DNA from: JAKZVK01 sp965261065
GTDB lineage: Bacteria; Acidobacteriota; Terriglobia; Bryobacterales; UBA6623
Direction of reading: 5' to 3'
Assembly (NCBI GenBank): GCA_965261065.1
Contig: OZ253444.1
Location: 2,480,001 to 2,544,000, forward strand
DNA length: 64,000 nucleotides
Both the position numbers and the translations under genes were made by a program. The notes beneath the pieces were generated by a model. It made no database searches. It saw nothing but the letters and a program-made list of their open reading frames with translations, and was not told the origin of the DNA. How positions within the stretch are numbered: position 1 is the first letter of the stretch; each line of letters starts with the position of its first letter. This document shows, in pieces, positions 1 to 8,486 of this stretch.

Positions 1-82
1 TACGCCGAAAACGACCGATTACCACAGACCGGTGCGCTACCCTGAGACCGGAGAGGCGGCGAGAGGGGGAACGTGACAACCC

Positions 83-295
83 ATGAATGACATCGTTGCC
101 GAAAACCTTGCTAAACTGCGCCAAAAGGCCGGCCAGCCGAACCGATCATCAACACGACGTCGCTTTGGGGGCTTGGCTGTTCATCAAGCGCTTATTGAGA
201 TACTAGGAGAGATGGCTCAAGTAGGGAGATGTTGCCTCGCCCGATGGTGGATCCGATGGCGGAGTGGTGCTGATCCATCATTAGGAGCCTCGTGA
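83..295 (+). pseudogene. Possible truncated XRE-type HTH reading frame
   Basis: The first 17 residues (MNDIVAENLAKLRQKAG) resemble the beginning of Cro/CI-type helix-turn-helix regulators. A purine-rich stretch (gagaggggg) sits just upstream as a possible ribosome site. After about residue 18 the reading frame becomes Arg/Ser-rich and no longer looks like a protein domain. It may be the stub of a regulator gene whose remainder was deleted, or chance. It ends against the start of the next gene. Confidence 0.25.
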
Positions 296-1503
296 TGCAA
301 CGTGCTCTCAGCATCATGCCGGCAGTCGTCGCCCTCGGTTTCGTCCTGTGTCAGCCTGCCGTGTCGGCGCCGAAGGACGAACACCAAGTCCGGGTGCTGC
401 GCGTACCCGATGGCGGTCTTCAGCCGCAAGCCGTCGTCGACCGACACGGCGCGCTCCACATCGTCTATCTCACGGGCGAACCGCGGCACGGTGACATCTT
501 CTACGCGCGCTCTTCCGACGGCGGGCGGACCTTCTCCAAGCCAATCCGTGTCAACAGCCAGCAAGGCAGCGCTGTCGCTGCGGGGACGATCCGCGGGGCC
601 CAACTCTCAATGGGGAAGGGTGGCCGACTTCACGTCGCCTGGAACGGCTCCGCGACGGCTCGGCCCAAGGGCCCATTGAATTCTGAGGCGCCCAGCGACA
701 GTCCCCACAGCGGCCTTCCCATGCTGTACTCGCGGTTGAACGAAGCGGGCGACTCCTTCGAACCGCAACGAAACCTGATGAAGACAACGTTCGGCCTGGA
801 TGGTGGCGGCTCAATCGCTGCTGACGATCAGGGGAACGTCTACGTTGCTTGGCACGGGAAAGCCCAAGGCTCTCGGAAGGGCGAAGGAGGCCGTCAGGTT
901 TTCGTTGTGCATTCACGCGACGACGGCACGACCTTTTCTCGTGAGAAGCCGGCGATCGACCAACCGACCGGCGCATGTGGTTGCTGCGGCATGCGCCTGT
1001 TCGCCGATCACGGCAACAATCTCTTCGGCCTCTACCGTTCGGCTACCGACACGGCACATCGGGACATCTATCTATTGCTTTCGAAAAATCAGGGCCAAAG
1101 CTTTGAAGCAAAGCAACTCCACGAATGGGAGATCGCTGCTTGCCCCATGAGCAGCATGTCGTTTTCGGAGGGGCCGAATGGAGTCGTTGCTGCCTGGGAG
1201 ACGCGAGGCCAAGTCTACTGGGCGACCCTCGATCCGGATACCTTCGAAAGCTCCGAACCGCTGACTGCACCTGGCCGCGGGGATCACCGCAAGGATCCTG
1301 TCGTCGTTGCCAACCACGAAGGCCAGACTCTTCTGGTGTGGGTCACGAGCAAAGGATGGAAGAAGGCAGGCGACCTCCATTGGCGGCTCTTTGACCAAAA
1401 AGGCGACCCGGTCGGGTCAACAGGTTTCGCCACTGATCTTCCCACCTGGAGCTTCGGAACGGCCTTCGCCCATCCTGACGGCTCATTCACCGTGCTCTAC
1501 TAG
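295..1503 (+). CDS. Secreted sialidase/BNR-repeat-like beta-propeller protein
   Basis: This 402-residue protein begins with a Sec signal peptide (MQRAL..., cleavage likely after AVSA) and is therefore exported. Several Asp-box-like motifs of the S-x-D-x-G-x-[TS]-F type are visible (SSDGGRTFSK, SRDDGTTFSR, SKNQGQSFEA), which mark sialidase/BNR six-bladed propellers. A cysteine cluster (CGCCGM) lies near residue 230. The ATG at 295 is preferred over the GTG at 292 because AGGAG at 283-287 is well spaced. The catalytic Arg triad and Glu/Tyr pair of true neuraminidases cannot be confirmed by eye, so substrate and even enzyme activity are open. It converges on the next gene with a 39-bp gap. Confidence 0.75.
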   Translation: MQRALSIMPAVVALGFVLCQPAVSAPKDEHQVRVLRVPDGGLQPQAVVDRHGALHIVYLTGEPRHGDIFYARSSDGGRTFSKPIRVNSQQGSAVAAGTIRGAQLSMGKGGRLHVAWNGSATARPKGPLNSEAPSDSPHSGLPMLYSRLNEAGDSFEPQRNLMKTTFGLDGGGSIAADDQGNVYVAWHGKAQGSRKGEGGRQVFVVHSRDDGTTFSREKPAIDQPTGACGCCGMRLFADHGNNLFGLYRSATDTAHRDIYLLLSKNQGQSFEAKQLHEWEIAACPMSSMSFSEGPNGVVAAWETRGQVYWATLDPDTFESSEPLTAPGRGDHRKDPVVVANHEGQTLLVWVTSKGWKKAGDLHWRLFDQKGDPVGSTGFATDLPTWSFGTAFAHPDGSFTVLY

Positions 1504-1542
1504 CGTCCTGTGGCACTCCACTCCGAGTGCTTCCCGGCGTGT

Positions 1543-2499
1543 CTAGCCTTTCCACCTCCCTCGGCTCTTCGCTCGGCCCACGGCCTTTGCGAAGAGCCCC
1601 CGCGCACTGCTCCAAACACTCGCCCGCGCCGGCTCGTGACCAGGTGCGGCGGCCTCGGCCACCTCGCCCGGCGGCTGCGGCATCGGCGGCTCACGCTCCA
1701 CAAACGGCCGCGGATCAAGCTTGACCTCGTGCTCCCGCGCGACGACACCGCCCGGCAACTTGCCCAGGGTATAGTCCGGCTGCCAGGGGGCGTTCTCACC
1801 CGGGTTGAGACCTCTGCTCGGTTGCTTGACCATCTCTTGCTTCTTGGCAATGAAGGTCGTGCGGCTTTCGACGAAGGCGTCATGGGCCTGCTGCAACTCG
1901 GGTGCGGACTCGATATTGCGGATCTCGCCCCGGACGCGGTCGATCTCGCCGCGCCGCTGCGGCACGATCATGCAGATGGGATCGCCCTTGCGGAAGCGCA
2001 CCTTCCAGAACGGACGCGTCAGCTTCCAGTTCATCGTGAAGGTGGCGGTGGACCAGTCGGTCTCGACCAGCCCCTCGAGCGGCGACGCGCCGTCCTTGAA
2101 CCAGTTCGCCGGGCCGCGTGCCAGTAGGTTGTAGCCGGGCGGCGTGCGGAACAAGTAGGGGATGAACCAGGTCAAGATGCCGAAACCGAAGATGCTCTTG
2201 ACGTAGCGAGACGGGCGTCCGCCGGGGAAGCGGATCTTGAGTGAGTCGGTCGACTCGCCGCCGCGCCAGGTGACGTCAAAATCGCAGTCGTTCAAGATGA
2301 GCCAGCCAGCCTGATTCGCGATGCGCAAGGGCAGGCAGCGGTTGGCGCCGTTGCGGTGCGAGTCCATCCACGAGCGGTCGGCGGGGCTGGGGATGATCGG
2401 CAGCGGATCGTGCCTGAGGCGGTAAGCCGTGACAGTGATCGGGCCCTCGGCGTCCGCGGCCCGAGCCGTCGCGGCGGCCTGTTGCGATTGCAGTTCCAT
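1543..2499 (-). CDS. DUF6065-family protein
   Basis: This 318-residue protein resembles DUF6065: an early segment reading TAYRLRHDPLPIIPSPADRSWMD, then RCLPLRIANQAGW, a stretch with many aromatic residues and the phrase FRKGDPICMIVP before a charged C-terminal third. (These motifs are quoted in parts; they run consecutively over residues 24-66 and about 165-180.) No signal peptide or membrane segment is visible. The family has no established function and is often a cytosolic protein of 230-320 residues. The extra Pro/Ala/Glu-rich tail beyond about residue 260 looks disordered. It is transcribed towards the sialidase-like gene. The family call is from memory of conserved motifs. Confidence 0.65.
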   Translation of the reverse strand: MELQSQQAAATARAADAEGPITVTAYRLRHDPLPIIPSPADRSWMDSHRNGANRCLPLRIANQAGWLILNDCDFDVTWRGGESTDSLKIRFPGGRPSRYVKSIFGFGILTWFIPYLFRTPPGYNLLARGPANWFKDGASPLEGLVETDWSTATFTMNWKLTRPFWKVRFRKGDPICMIVPQRRGEIDRVRGEIRNIESAPELQQAHDAFVESRTTFIAKKQEMVKQPSRGLNPGENAPWQPDYTLGKLPGGVVAREHEVKLDPRPFVEREPPMPQPPGEVAEAAAPGHEPARASVWSSARGLFAKAVGRAKSRGRWKG

Positions 2500-3211
2500 C
2501 GGTCGACTCCACTCCCAAGAAAATGGGGAGATTTTCGAGATACCGGGATCATTATTAGCAGGATTCAGACGCTCCAGACAACTGACTGCGCTCCGGCCCC
2601 GCCGTGACAGAGGCCCGAGCCGGTCCGGGCGGCGGCGGCCAACTCGATTGTCCCGGTTGGGGCCAGAAGGATACGGGTGGACATGCAGAGCGCCTGAATG
2701 TCACCAAACGTCCTCTTCTGCCCGCTTTTGTCATCTTTTGCCCGCTCTCCACGCTTTGGTCCGGGCTCCTGCAGCTCGCTGGACGGGATGTTCGGATGAG
2801 ACTCCTCGGTTTGGAAAGTGACGTCGAAACTTGCCTGGCCAAGAAACGGTCGTGTCGGTCCGGCGATCGGTTCGCATCTGTCTTTCCCGGTATCAGGCTA
2901 TCATCCGGATCTGGGGTTTCAGGGTAGGTGAAGGGGTAAGTGGTTGAAGAGACGGCGAAAAAAACTTTGAAAGATCCGTGAACCGTTTATGGCCTTCGGC
3001 CACAACGGGGCATGAAAAGGCGGCTCGCCGTTCTGCTGCCCGTCCAGGCGATGACCCCAATGGTGATTTGACCAAGTTGTTGATTTGTAAGGTTCTTAGG
3101 TCTCCCTTTTCAGAGGACTCTGGGCACGAGCTGAGTTCAGTGCCTGGAATGGACCCGAAAAGCGAGACCAGGAAAGAAGGGACAATGAACCAGGGAACGG
3201 GAAGGAGGTTC
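2500..3211. other. Intergenic region left of IS1380 copy 1
   Basis: About 700 bp with no convincing gene. Near its right end an ATG at 3185 with an upstream AAGAAGGG opens nine codons (MNQGTGRRF) that stop exactly at the IS1380 boundary. The next host codon after the IS (4879, Leu-Lys-Thr-Lys) is in the same frame, so this may be the original start of the gene now cut off at 4852-5253. No target duplication supports this, so it stays a suggestion. Confidence 0.4.
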
Positions 3212-4878
3212 AACCCGCATTTTCAATTTGATGTTTGACATCCCGACCTTCCAGCGGCCTTGAGCGTCTTTATTCATAGGGGCTAGAGCCCGATGAGGAC
3301 GCCATGGAGGCCAACACCCAATGGGTGAAAAACAAACCAAGCCATTCCAGCTAAGTTTCAATGGACTTCTCAAAGTCGATTTCCAGGGATCGCACGTCAC
3401 TTCCGACGGTGGCCTGATTTTGGTTCGCGAACTGGACGAACGGCTCGGTCTCGGAGAACTGATTGACGAGCATCTCAGCGACTCCCGGCAAGGCACAAAC
3501 AAGCAGTTCACGCTCGCTGATCTGTTGCGGCAGTCGGTTTACAGCCGACTCGCCGGCTACGAGGACCTCAACGACGCCGAGCGGGTTTCGATCGATCCGA
3601 CGTTTCGGCTGATCGGTTCGCAGAAGATCTGGGATCGCGGTGCGGCCTTGACCTCGACGCTGCACGGCTTCGAGACGGAGATGCTGGCGAGCGAAGAGAA
3701 CCTGCTGGGGCTGATGGCGCTGAACCGAGAGCTGGTCGGGCAAGCGGAAGCGTTCGACGACGCCGAGCGGGTCGTTCTGGACCTGGACTCCACCGAGAGT
3801 CCGGTCCATGGCCAACAGGAAGGCAGTGCCTACAACGGACACTTCGAGTCGGTCTGCTACCACCCGTTGCTTTTGTTCAACGGTCATGGTGATTGCCTCG
3901 CTGCCAAGCTGCGTCCAGGCAACGTGCACAGCGCCGAGGACTGGGATGAGCTCTTGTTGCCGGAGATCGAGCGCCAACAGGCTGCGGGCAAGCAGGTCGC
4001 CTTCCGGGGCGATGCGGCCTTTGCGAAGCCGGAAGTTTATGAGGCTTCGGAGGAACGCGGAGTACAGTACGCCATTCGCATTCCGGCCAACAAGAGCTTG
4101 GAGCTGGAGATCGAAGACATCCTGTTTCGCCCGCCGGGAAGGCCTTCCCGCAAGCCCTTGGTGCGCTACAAGAGTTTTCGCTATCAGGCGGAGAGTTGGT
4201 CGCAGGCGAGGCGGATCGTCGCTAAGGTCGAGCATCACCAGGGCGAGCTGTTCCCGCGCGTCGGATTCATCGTGACGAGCATGAGCTTGCCGAGCCGCTC
4301 GGTGGTGCGCTTCTACAACAAGCGCGGCACGGCGGAACAGTGGATCAAGGAAGGCAAGCAGGCGACGCACTGGACGCGATTGTCGTGCCATCGATTTCGG
4401 GCCAACGAAGTGCGGTTGCAACTGAGCGTGCTGGCCTACAACCTGGGCAATCTTTGGCGGCGGCTGGGGCTTCCGCAGCGAATCAAGAGTTGGTCGCTGA
4501 CGAGCTTGCAACACAGGTTGATGAAGACCGGCGGTCGGCTGGTCAAGCACGCGCGGTATTACTGGCTCTTATTGGCGGAGGGACATCTGAACCGGCGGCT
4601 GTTCGGCGACATGCTGCACAAGATCTGGGCGCTGCCGCTGCCGAGTGGGTAGCATTGCCGGAGTGAGGATCAACAGCTTTTGGCTCCAAAAGGTTTCGCA
4701 AGGAGCAGTGTCGGCCGGAGCGCCGTTCAAGCCGCTCAATCAACGACTGTGAGCGGTCGAACCAGCTCTGGCGACTACCAGCAGAGGTGATGTGCAGGGT
4801 TCAGCGTGAAAGGACGTGCTGTTCGGAGCGGAGCGGGTGTATACTGTGGCCGTGCCAGGGCCAAAATGGAAATCCTGG
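3212..4878 (+). mobile_element. IS1380-family insertion sequence, copy 1
   Basis: A roughly 1.67-kb element present three times in the window. The end next to the transposase start reads AACCCGCATTTTCAATTTG and the other end (inverted) reads CCAGGATTTCCATTTTGG; the two are imperfect inverted repeats. Comparing the three copies fixes the boundaries: flanking DNA differs immediately outside them. No clear target duplication is seen here (gttc on the left, ctaa on the right), which suggests rearrangement after insertion. The transposase is intact, so this copy could be active. Confidence 0.85.
3321..4652 (+). CDS. IS1380-family transposase (intact)
   Basis: The 443-residue DDE transposase has the IS1380 pattern: an N-terminal DGGLILVRELDE segment, the first catalytic Asp in LDLDSTE, the second in FRGDAAF, and the Glu in QWIKEGK near residue 340, followed by the conserved RLQLSVLAYNLGNLWRR block. 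It starts at ATG 3321, about 110 bp inside the element end. The protein is nearly identical to the copy at 41933-43264 (single differences such as D/N and G/S), which indicates recent spread. The long reading frame on the opposite strand is an antisense shadow. Confidence 0.92.
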   Translation: MGEKQTKPFQLSFNGLLKVDFQGSHVTSDGGLILVRELDERLGLGELIDEHLSDSRQGTNKQFTLADLLRQSVYSRLAGYEDLNDAERVSIDPTFRLIGSQKIWDRGAALTSTLHGFETEMLASEENLLGLMALNRELVGQAEAFDDAERVVLDLDSTESPVHGQQEGSAYNGHFESVCYHPLLLFNGHGDCLAAKLRPGNVHSAEDWDELLLPEIERQQAAGKQVAFRGDAAFAKPEVYEASEERGVQYAIRIPANKSLELEIEDILFRPPGRPSRKPLVRYKSFRYQAESWSQARRIVAKVEHHQGELFPRVGFIVTSMSLPSRSVVRFYNKRGTAEQWIKEGKQATHWTRLSCHRFRANEVRLQLSVLAYNLGNLWRRLGLPQRIKSWSLTSLQHRLMKTGGRLVKHARYYWLLLAEGHLNRRLFGDMLHKIWALPLPSG

Positions 4879-5253
4879 CTAAAGACAAAGGAATGGCTAA
4901 CAGGGAAGCTGCTTGCCAGCGAGGAGGCGACGGTCTACCTTGGCGAGCGAACGACGGTTACTGGCGATGAGATATCGAATACAGCCCATGCGAACACGAG
5001 TGCTCGATACAGCAAACTGACCGACTTTCACATCCTCTACGACGGCTATGTGCTGGTCGCCCGACAGAGCCATGGCCGGCACTTCAGATTCTACGTCACC
5101 ATCAAGAGAAACGACCCGGCGGTGCTGACCGTCAATGACCGGGTACAATTCCGGTTTCGCAAGTCACGGGAGATCGAGGTGCTTGACGAGGACGGCAAGA
5201 AGCATAAGATGCGGATCGTGAAGAAGATTCGGGTTCCTGAAGGTGACGGATGA
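4852..5253 (+). CDS. Uncharacterised beta-rich protein, first gene of an overlapping trio
   Basis: The product is about 130 residues with no recognised domain. From 4879 onward it is host DNA (LKTKEWLTGKLLASEEATV...); the first nine codons lie inside the end of IS1380, so the native start is lost or replaced, and GTG 4852 is only the nearest available start. The sequence alternates short hydrophobic and charged stretches, as in a small beta-barrel or OB-like fold, and ends in a basic tail. Its stop codon overlaps the next gene's start (ATGA at 5250-5253), pointing to translational coupling. No cysteines, signal peptide or catalytic motif stand out. Confidence 0.6.
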   Translation: MPGPKWKSWLKTKEWLTGKLLASEEATVYLGERTTVTGDEISNTAHANTSARYSKLTDFHILYDGYVLVARQSHGRHFRFYVTIKRNDPAVLTVNDRVQFRFRKSREIEVLDEDGKKHKMRIVKKIRVPEGDG

Positions 5254-5570
5254 TGGGTCTCAGCGCTGGTCTTGAACCTCTCCCCAGGATTGTTCGTGGT
5301 GTTGAGAACGTCGCCTGGCTCTTCGGTGCTATCTGTATGGTTGGGTGGTACGTCAACTGGCTCGGTGTACATTTTCTCTGGCGATACGTGGCTGATGTGC
5401 TGGGAGTCTTGACTATACCGCTCATCCCGATCGCAGTACTGATAGAGTGGCTGTGGCACGGTTGGCCCACAGAGGTGATGTGGTGGTTAATTTTGGCATC
5501 GGCCGGGATGATACTCTCTGGCTTGGCTGGGAGGATCACTACGAGATCAGTGATAAAATCGAACCAATGA
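5250..5570 (+). CDS. Small membrane protein, second gene of the trio
   Basis: This 106-residue protein has two or three hydrophobic segments (about residues 20-40, 47-66 and 72-92) rich in Trp, separated by short loops, so it is predicted to be an inner-membrane protein. It overlaps the preceding gene by four bases (ATGA) and the following one by four bases (ATGA at 5567-5570). The tail is basic and would face the cytoplasm. No family is recognised. The tight coupling implies that the three products are made in fixed proportion and may act as one complex. Confidence 0.6.
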   Translation: MMGLSAGLEPLPRIVRGVENVAWLFGAICMVGWYVNWLGVHFLWRYVADVLGVLTIPLIPIAVLIEWLWHGWPTEVMWWLILASAGMILSGLAGRITTRSVIKSNQ

Positions 5571-5875
5571 GCAAGGACGAACAGACCATCAGCCTCGGAA
5601 AGTTGAGCGGCGAGTACGCTGAGGCCCGGAGGTCTCTCTCGGCAATCTATGGGGAGTTGAATCGCGCCTGCGGAGACTATCGCAACATCTCAGAATCGAT
5701 CAAGATACTGATTGATCCAGAACCCACCACGTATCGAGACCTCATCGAAGAACCAGACGAGATTCTCAGTTACGAGGATGTCAAGCGCCTTCGTCGCGAG
5801 TTCCTTGACGCCAAGAAAGAAGTCAGTAACTTGGGACGACGCATGAATGATGCAGGCGTCGATGTGCCAAGATGA
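5567..5875 (+). CDS. Small coiled-coil protein, third gene of the trio
   Basis: The 102-residue product (MSKDEQTISLGKLSGEYAEA...) is charged, lacks cysteine-rich or membrane segments apart from one Cys, and has heptad-like runs around residues 10-45 and 68-95 (VKRLRREFLDAKKEVSNLGRR), so a helical hairpin or coiled coil is likely. Its ATG sits in an ATGA overlap with the membrane protein gene. A longer in-frame extension upstream exists, but the overlap makes 5567 the natural start. Function unknown; it may be the soluble partner of the membrane protein. Confidence 0.6.
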   Translation: MSKDEQTISLGKLSGEYAEARRSLSAIYGELNRACGDYRNISESIKILIDPEPTTYRDLIEEPDEILSYEDVKRLRREFLDAKKEVSNLGRRMNDAGVDVPR

Positions 5876-6464
5876 GTCTCCTGCCTGCCCCCACCCAAAT
5901 CTCCCCACGCAGATTCACCCCACTACCGGCAGCCGCTCCCGCATGGCCATCGCCGTTGGCGATCTCGAAGGAAGCATCATCGGCATGTTTCGCATGCCGG
6001 ACGCGACGGTGTTCTCGATTGACGTCGCGGCCACGAAGGCCCGCAACGCAGTCTACTTTTCAAGTGACCAACGGGCGCCTGAAGACTTACCCGACGTTCC
6101 GATCGGAACAGCCGTCACCGCACGAACGATCGGTTTCGGCTCCCAATCTTTCTTTCCTTCAGGAATTGCGGCATCGACGGCCGGCCCATTCCGCCCACTC
6201 TTCTTATTCGACCTGACGAATCCTTGCACGCAGGGAAGCCAACCTCCCGGGCCCAACCAGTCTGGGATCGTGTTTTTTCCGGGCTCGGTTCCTCTCTACA
6301 AGAACGGCCGGCTGGTGGGAGGTTTGGGAGTCTCCGGCGATGGTGTCGAGCAGGACGACTACGTGACGGCCGGCGGTGCAGCGGGCTTTGAACCGCCGCC
6401 GGCGATTCGTGCCGACCGTGTCTTCGTACGGGGGGTGCGGCTACCCTTCTGGCGTTTTCCGCGA

Positions 6465-7495
6465 GCTGGGTATCCACTTGACTCAGGTGACCCCAAGATG
6501 TAGTGTAGGGCCTGGTGGAGGATTACCCGCGCGACCAACTCGAATTCGAGTCTCGCTTTGCGAGCGAGGAGGCTTGCCGCGACTATCTGTTCGCCTTGCG
6601 CTGGCCAGAGGGTTTCCGCTGTCCAAGGTGTGGGCATGAGCGCGCTTGGCCGGTGCGCAAAGTGTGGTTCGAATGCGCTCGCTGCGGGCGGCAAACCTCC
6701 GTCACCGCCGGCACGATCTTTCAAGACACACGCAAGCCGCTGCGGCTGTGGTTCCGGGCGATGTGGACCATCACCACGCAGAAGAATGGGGCCAGCGCCC
6801 TGGGTCTACAGCGCGTTCTGGGACTGGGCAGTTACCAAACCGCCTGGCCTTGGATGCACAAGCTGAGGCGAGCGATGGTGCGCCCGGGGCGGGAGCGATT
6901 GACGGGCCTCGTCGAGGTCGATGAGACCTACTGGGGCGCTGAAGAAGAAGGGGTAATCGGCCGGCAGACCGAGCGTAAAGCGTTGATTGCAGTCGCCGCG
7001 GAAGAGAGAGGCACCGGGCTGGGGCGCATCCGCATGCAGCGCGTTCAGAACGCCTCGGCGGCCAGTTTGATGCCCTTCGTCGAGGAGTCGGTCGAGCCGG
7101 GCAGCGTGGTTGTTACCGACAACTGGTCGGGCTACGATCCGCTCAAGAAGAAGGACTACCAGCGTCGTATCATCTCGATTAACAACCGCCGCGAGCAGGC
7201 CTCGCAGCTACTGCCGAGGGTGCACTTGGCGATCTCGCTACTCAAGCGCTGGATGCTGGGCACGCATCAGGGGGCGGTCAGCCACGAGCATCTGGACTAC
7301 TATCTCGACGAGTTCGTGTTCCGCTTCAATCGGCGCAGATCACGCAGTCGGGGCAAGCTCTTCTACCGCCTTGTGCAGCAGGCCATGGCGGTGGAGCCGA
7401 CGCCGTACCGCTCGATCGTCGCCGATTGGGACGCTAAGACGCTGTGAGCCCAACTACAAGATGTTGGGGTCACCTGAGTCAAGTGGATACCAGGC
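6465..7495 (+). mobile_element. IS1595-family insertion sequence, copy 1
   Basis: A 1031-bp element with near-perfect terminal inverted repeats beginning GC(T/C)GGGTATCCACTTGAC and continuing through CTCAGGTGACCCCAA. It is flanked by a perfect 8-bp target duplication TTCCGCGA (6457-6464 and 7496-7503), the length expected for IS1595. Two further copies of exactly the same length lie at 55475 and 57459. The right inner end carries TGGTATCC where the other copies have GGGTATCC. Confidence 0.95.
6515..7447 (+). CDS. IS1595-family transposase
   Basis: The 310-residue protein has an N-terminal zinc ribbon (CPRCGH near residue 37 and CARCGR near residue 55) followed by the ISXO2-like DDE domain: the first Asp in LVEVDETYWG, the second in VVTDNWSGY, and the later HLDYYLDEFVFRFNRR segment with the acidic residue. 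It starts at GTG 6515, 50 bp inside the left end. It differs from the other two copies at one residue in the GLGRIRMQ segment (Ser in both of them). Confidence 0.93.
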   Translation: MEDYPRDQLEFESRFASEEACRDYLFALRWPEGFRCPRCGHERAWPVRKVWFECARCGRQTSVTAGTIFQDTRKPLRLWFRAMWTITTQKNGASALGLQRVLGLGSYQTAWPWMHKLRRAMVRPGRERLTGLVEVDETYWGAEEEGVIGRQTERKALIAVAAEERGTGLGRIRMQRVQNASAASLMPFVEESVEPGSVVVTDNWSGYDPLKKKDYQRRIISINNRREQASQLLPRVHLAISLLKRWMLGTHQGAVSHEHLDYYLDEFVFRFNRRRSRSRGKLFYRLVQQAMAVEPTPYRSIVADWDAKTL

Positions 7496-7613
7496 TTCCG
7501 CGAAACCCGGAACAGTAGGTTTATCGTTCGCCAGAAGGCGAGAGTGCGTCAAGTCGGCTACCTGATTGACGAGGCGCCTTGGATCCACACGGGCCGCCGG
7601 CAGGGCGATCGAG

Positions 7614-8477
7614 CTATCTACCGGTGACAAGTGATCGCAGCTCGGCGATCACGCTAACCGCTAATGATTCCAGCCACGACGCCTGCCCATCAGCCGAAGC
7701 CTGGCGGACGAGGTCTTCGCCGACTACGATCGCGCCGGTAAAGCCTTCGGTGTGCCAGTGAGCCCCGGCATCCAACGCAGGGAGTTGGGAGGGCTCAGGG
7801 GTCGGCCATGGGCTGATGTAGAAGTAGGGCTGGCCGTAACTACCATCACCCGGAGACATGCCGAAGCCGATGGTCGTGGCGCTTTCGCCGGCGCCGCTCA
7901 GCGTGATAAGCGTGGCGATGTCGAAATGGTGCGGCCAGCACCGAACCTCTGAGCTGCCGGGCTGCGCCTTCGCCACCTTGGCGATGAGTGAGGCGGCGTT
8001 CGCATAGTAGCGAGACAGTTCCGCGAAGGCTTGTCCTTCGTCGAGCGAGAACGCTTGCCCGTCAGCCACCGGGTGATGCGGGAGTTCAAAATGGAGTGGC
8101 TCGTCGAAAGAACGACTGTCCAAACCCTTGGCATCGAGTTGGCCGGCAACCCACTCCGACGCTTCGCGAAGCGTTCGGCCGGACAGCGCCAAGTCGGCCT
8201 CGAGTTCACCGCCGGGGCCAAGCAGGCATAGCCGAAGATCCCCCAGCCGCAGACCCAGTTGGAACCCGTCTGGCTCCGCGGGCCTCGAAAGGAACATGTC
8301 CTGCGAGTGGTCCCAGCCCAGGTTCGTGTGGCTGTCGTCCGGCTTGGCGGGCACGTAGCCGCGGGCCACGCGCGTGAGAAGCTGCGCCGCGTGATGGCAC
8401 TGCAGCCGCGCGTCGACTAAGGACGTAGGGTCACACGCCCCCAGTTGCTGCCACTTCGGGTTGCTATCGCTCGCCAG
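7614..8477 (-). CDS. Conserved hypothetical cytosolic protein, probable CTG start
   Basis: The core shows motifs of a widespread but unnamed family: PDDSHTNLGWD near the start, CWPHHFDIATL in the middle and GDGSYGQPYFYISPWP plus HWHTEGFTGAI near the end. The first conventional start in frame is GTG at 8369, yet the upstream in-frame stretch (VDARLQCHHAAQLLTRV) also looks like authentic family sequence. A CTG at 8477 with AGGTG just upstream is a candidate start, eleven bases from the preceding gene's stop. It lies immediately behind the SDR gene in the same frame, so the two are likely cotranscribed. His and Asp clusters hint at a metal site, but function is unknown. Confidence 0.65.
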   Translation of the reverse strand: MASDSNPKWQQLGACDPTSLVDARLQCHHAAQLLTRVARGYVPAKPDDSHTNLGWDHSQDMFLSRPAEPDGFQLGLRLGDLRLCLLGPGGELEADLALSGRTLREASEWVAGQLDAKGLDSRSFDEPLHFELPHHPVADGQAFSLDEGQAFAELSRYYANAASLIAKVAKAQPGSSEVRCWPHHFDIATLITLSGAGESATTIGFGMSPGDGSYGQPYFYISPWPTPEPSQLPALDAGAHWHTEGFTGAIVVGEDLVRQASADGQASWLESLAVSVIAELRSLVTGR

Positions 8478-8486
8478 GCGAACACC

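Larger units (their letters stand above)
5876..7518 (+). pseudogene. GlcG/HbpS-like (DUF336) haem-binding protein fragment, split by IS1595
   Basis: The left part (to 6464) encodes a DUF336-like C-terminal domain: IAVGDLEGSIIGMFRMPDA, FSIDVAATKARNAVYFSS and VGGLGVSGDGVEQDDYV are signature segments of GlcG/HbpS proteins. The N-terminal portion found in full-length relatives is missing; coding similarity begins abruptly a few bases after the preceding gene ends, so the gene is 5'-truncated. IS1595 inserted at the last codons: the left flank reads RLPFWRFPR and, after the element, the right flank continues NPEQ and TAG at 7516-7518. As it stands the frame runs into the IS and ends at 6503 with a nine-residue foreign tail. 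A free translation start is not obvious. Confidence 0.7.

Noticed and set aside
2555..2927. Overlapping frames of about 100 codons on both strands between DUF6065 and IS1380
   Set aside because: Low-complexity Arg/Pro-rich composition, no start signals and no recognisable domain.
3351..4550. A 399-codon open frame opposite the IS1380 transposase (also at 42035-43234 and 61102-62442)
   Set aside because: It is the antisense shadow of a GC-rich transposase gene, has no protein-like motif, and recurs only because the element is repeated.
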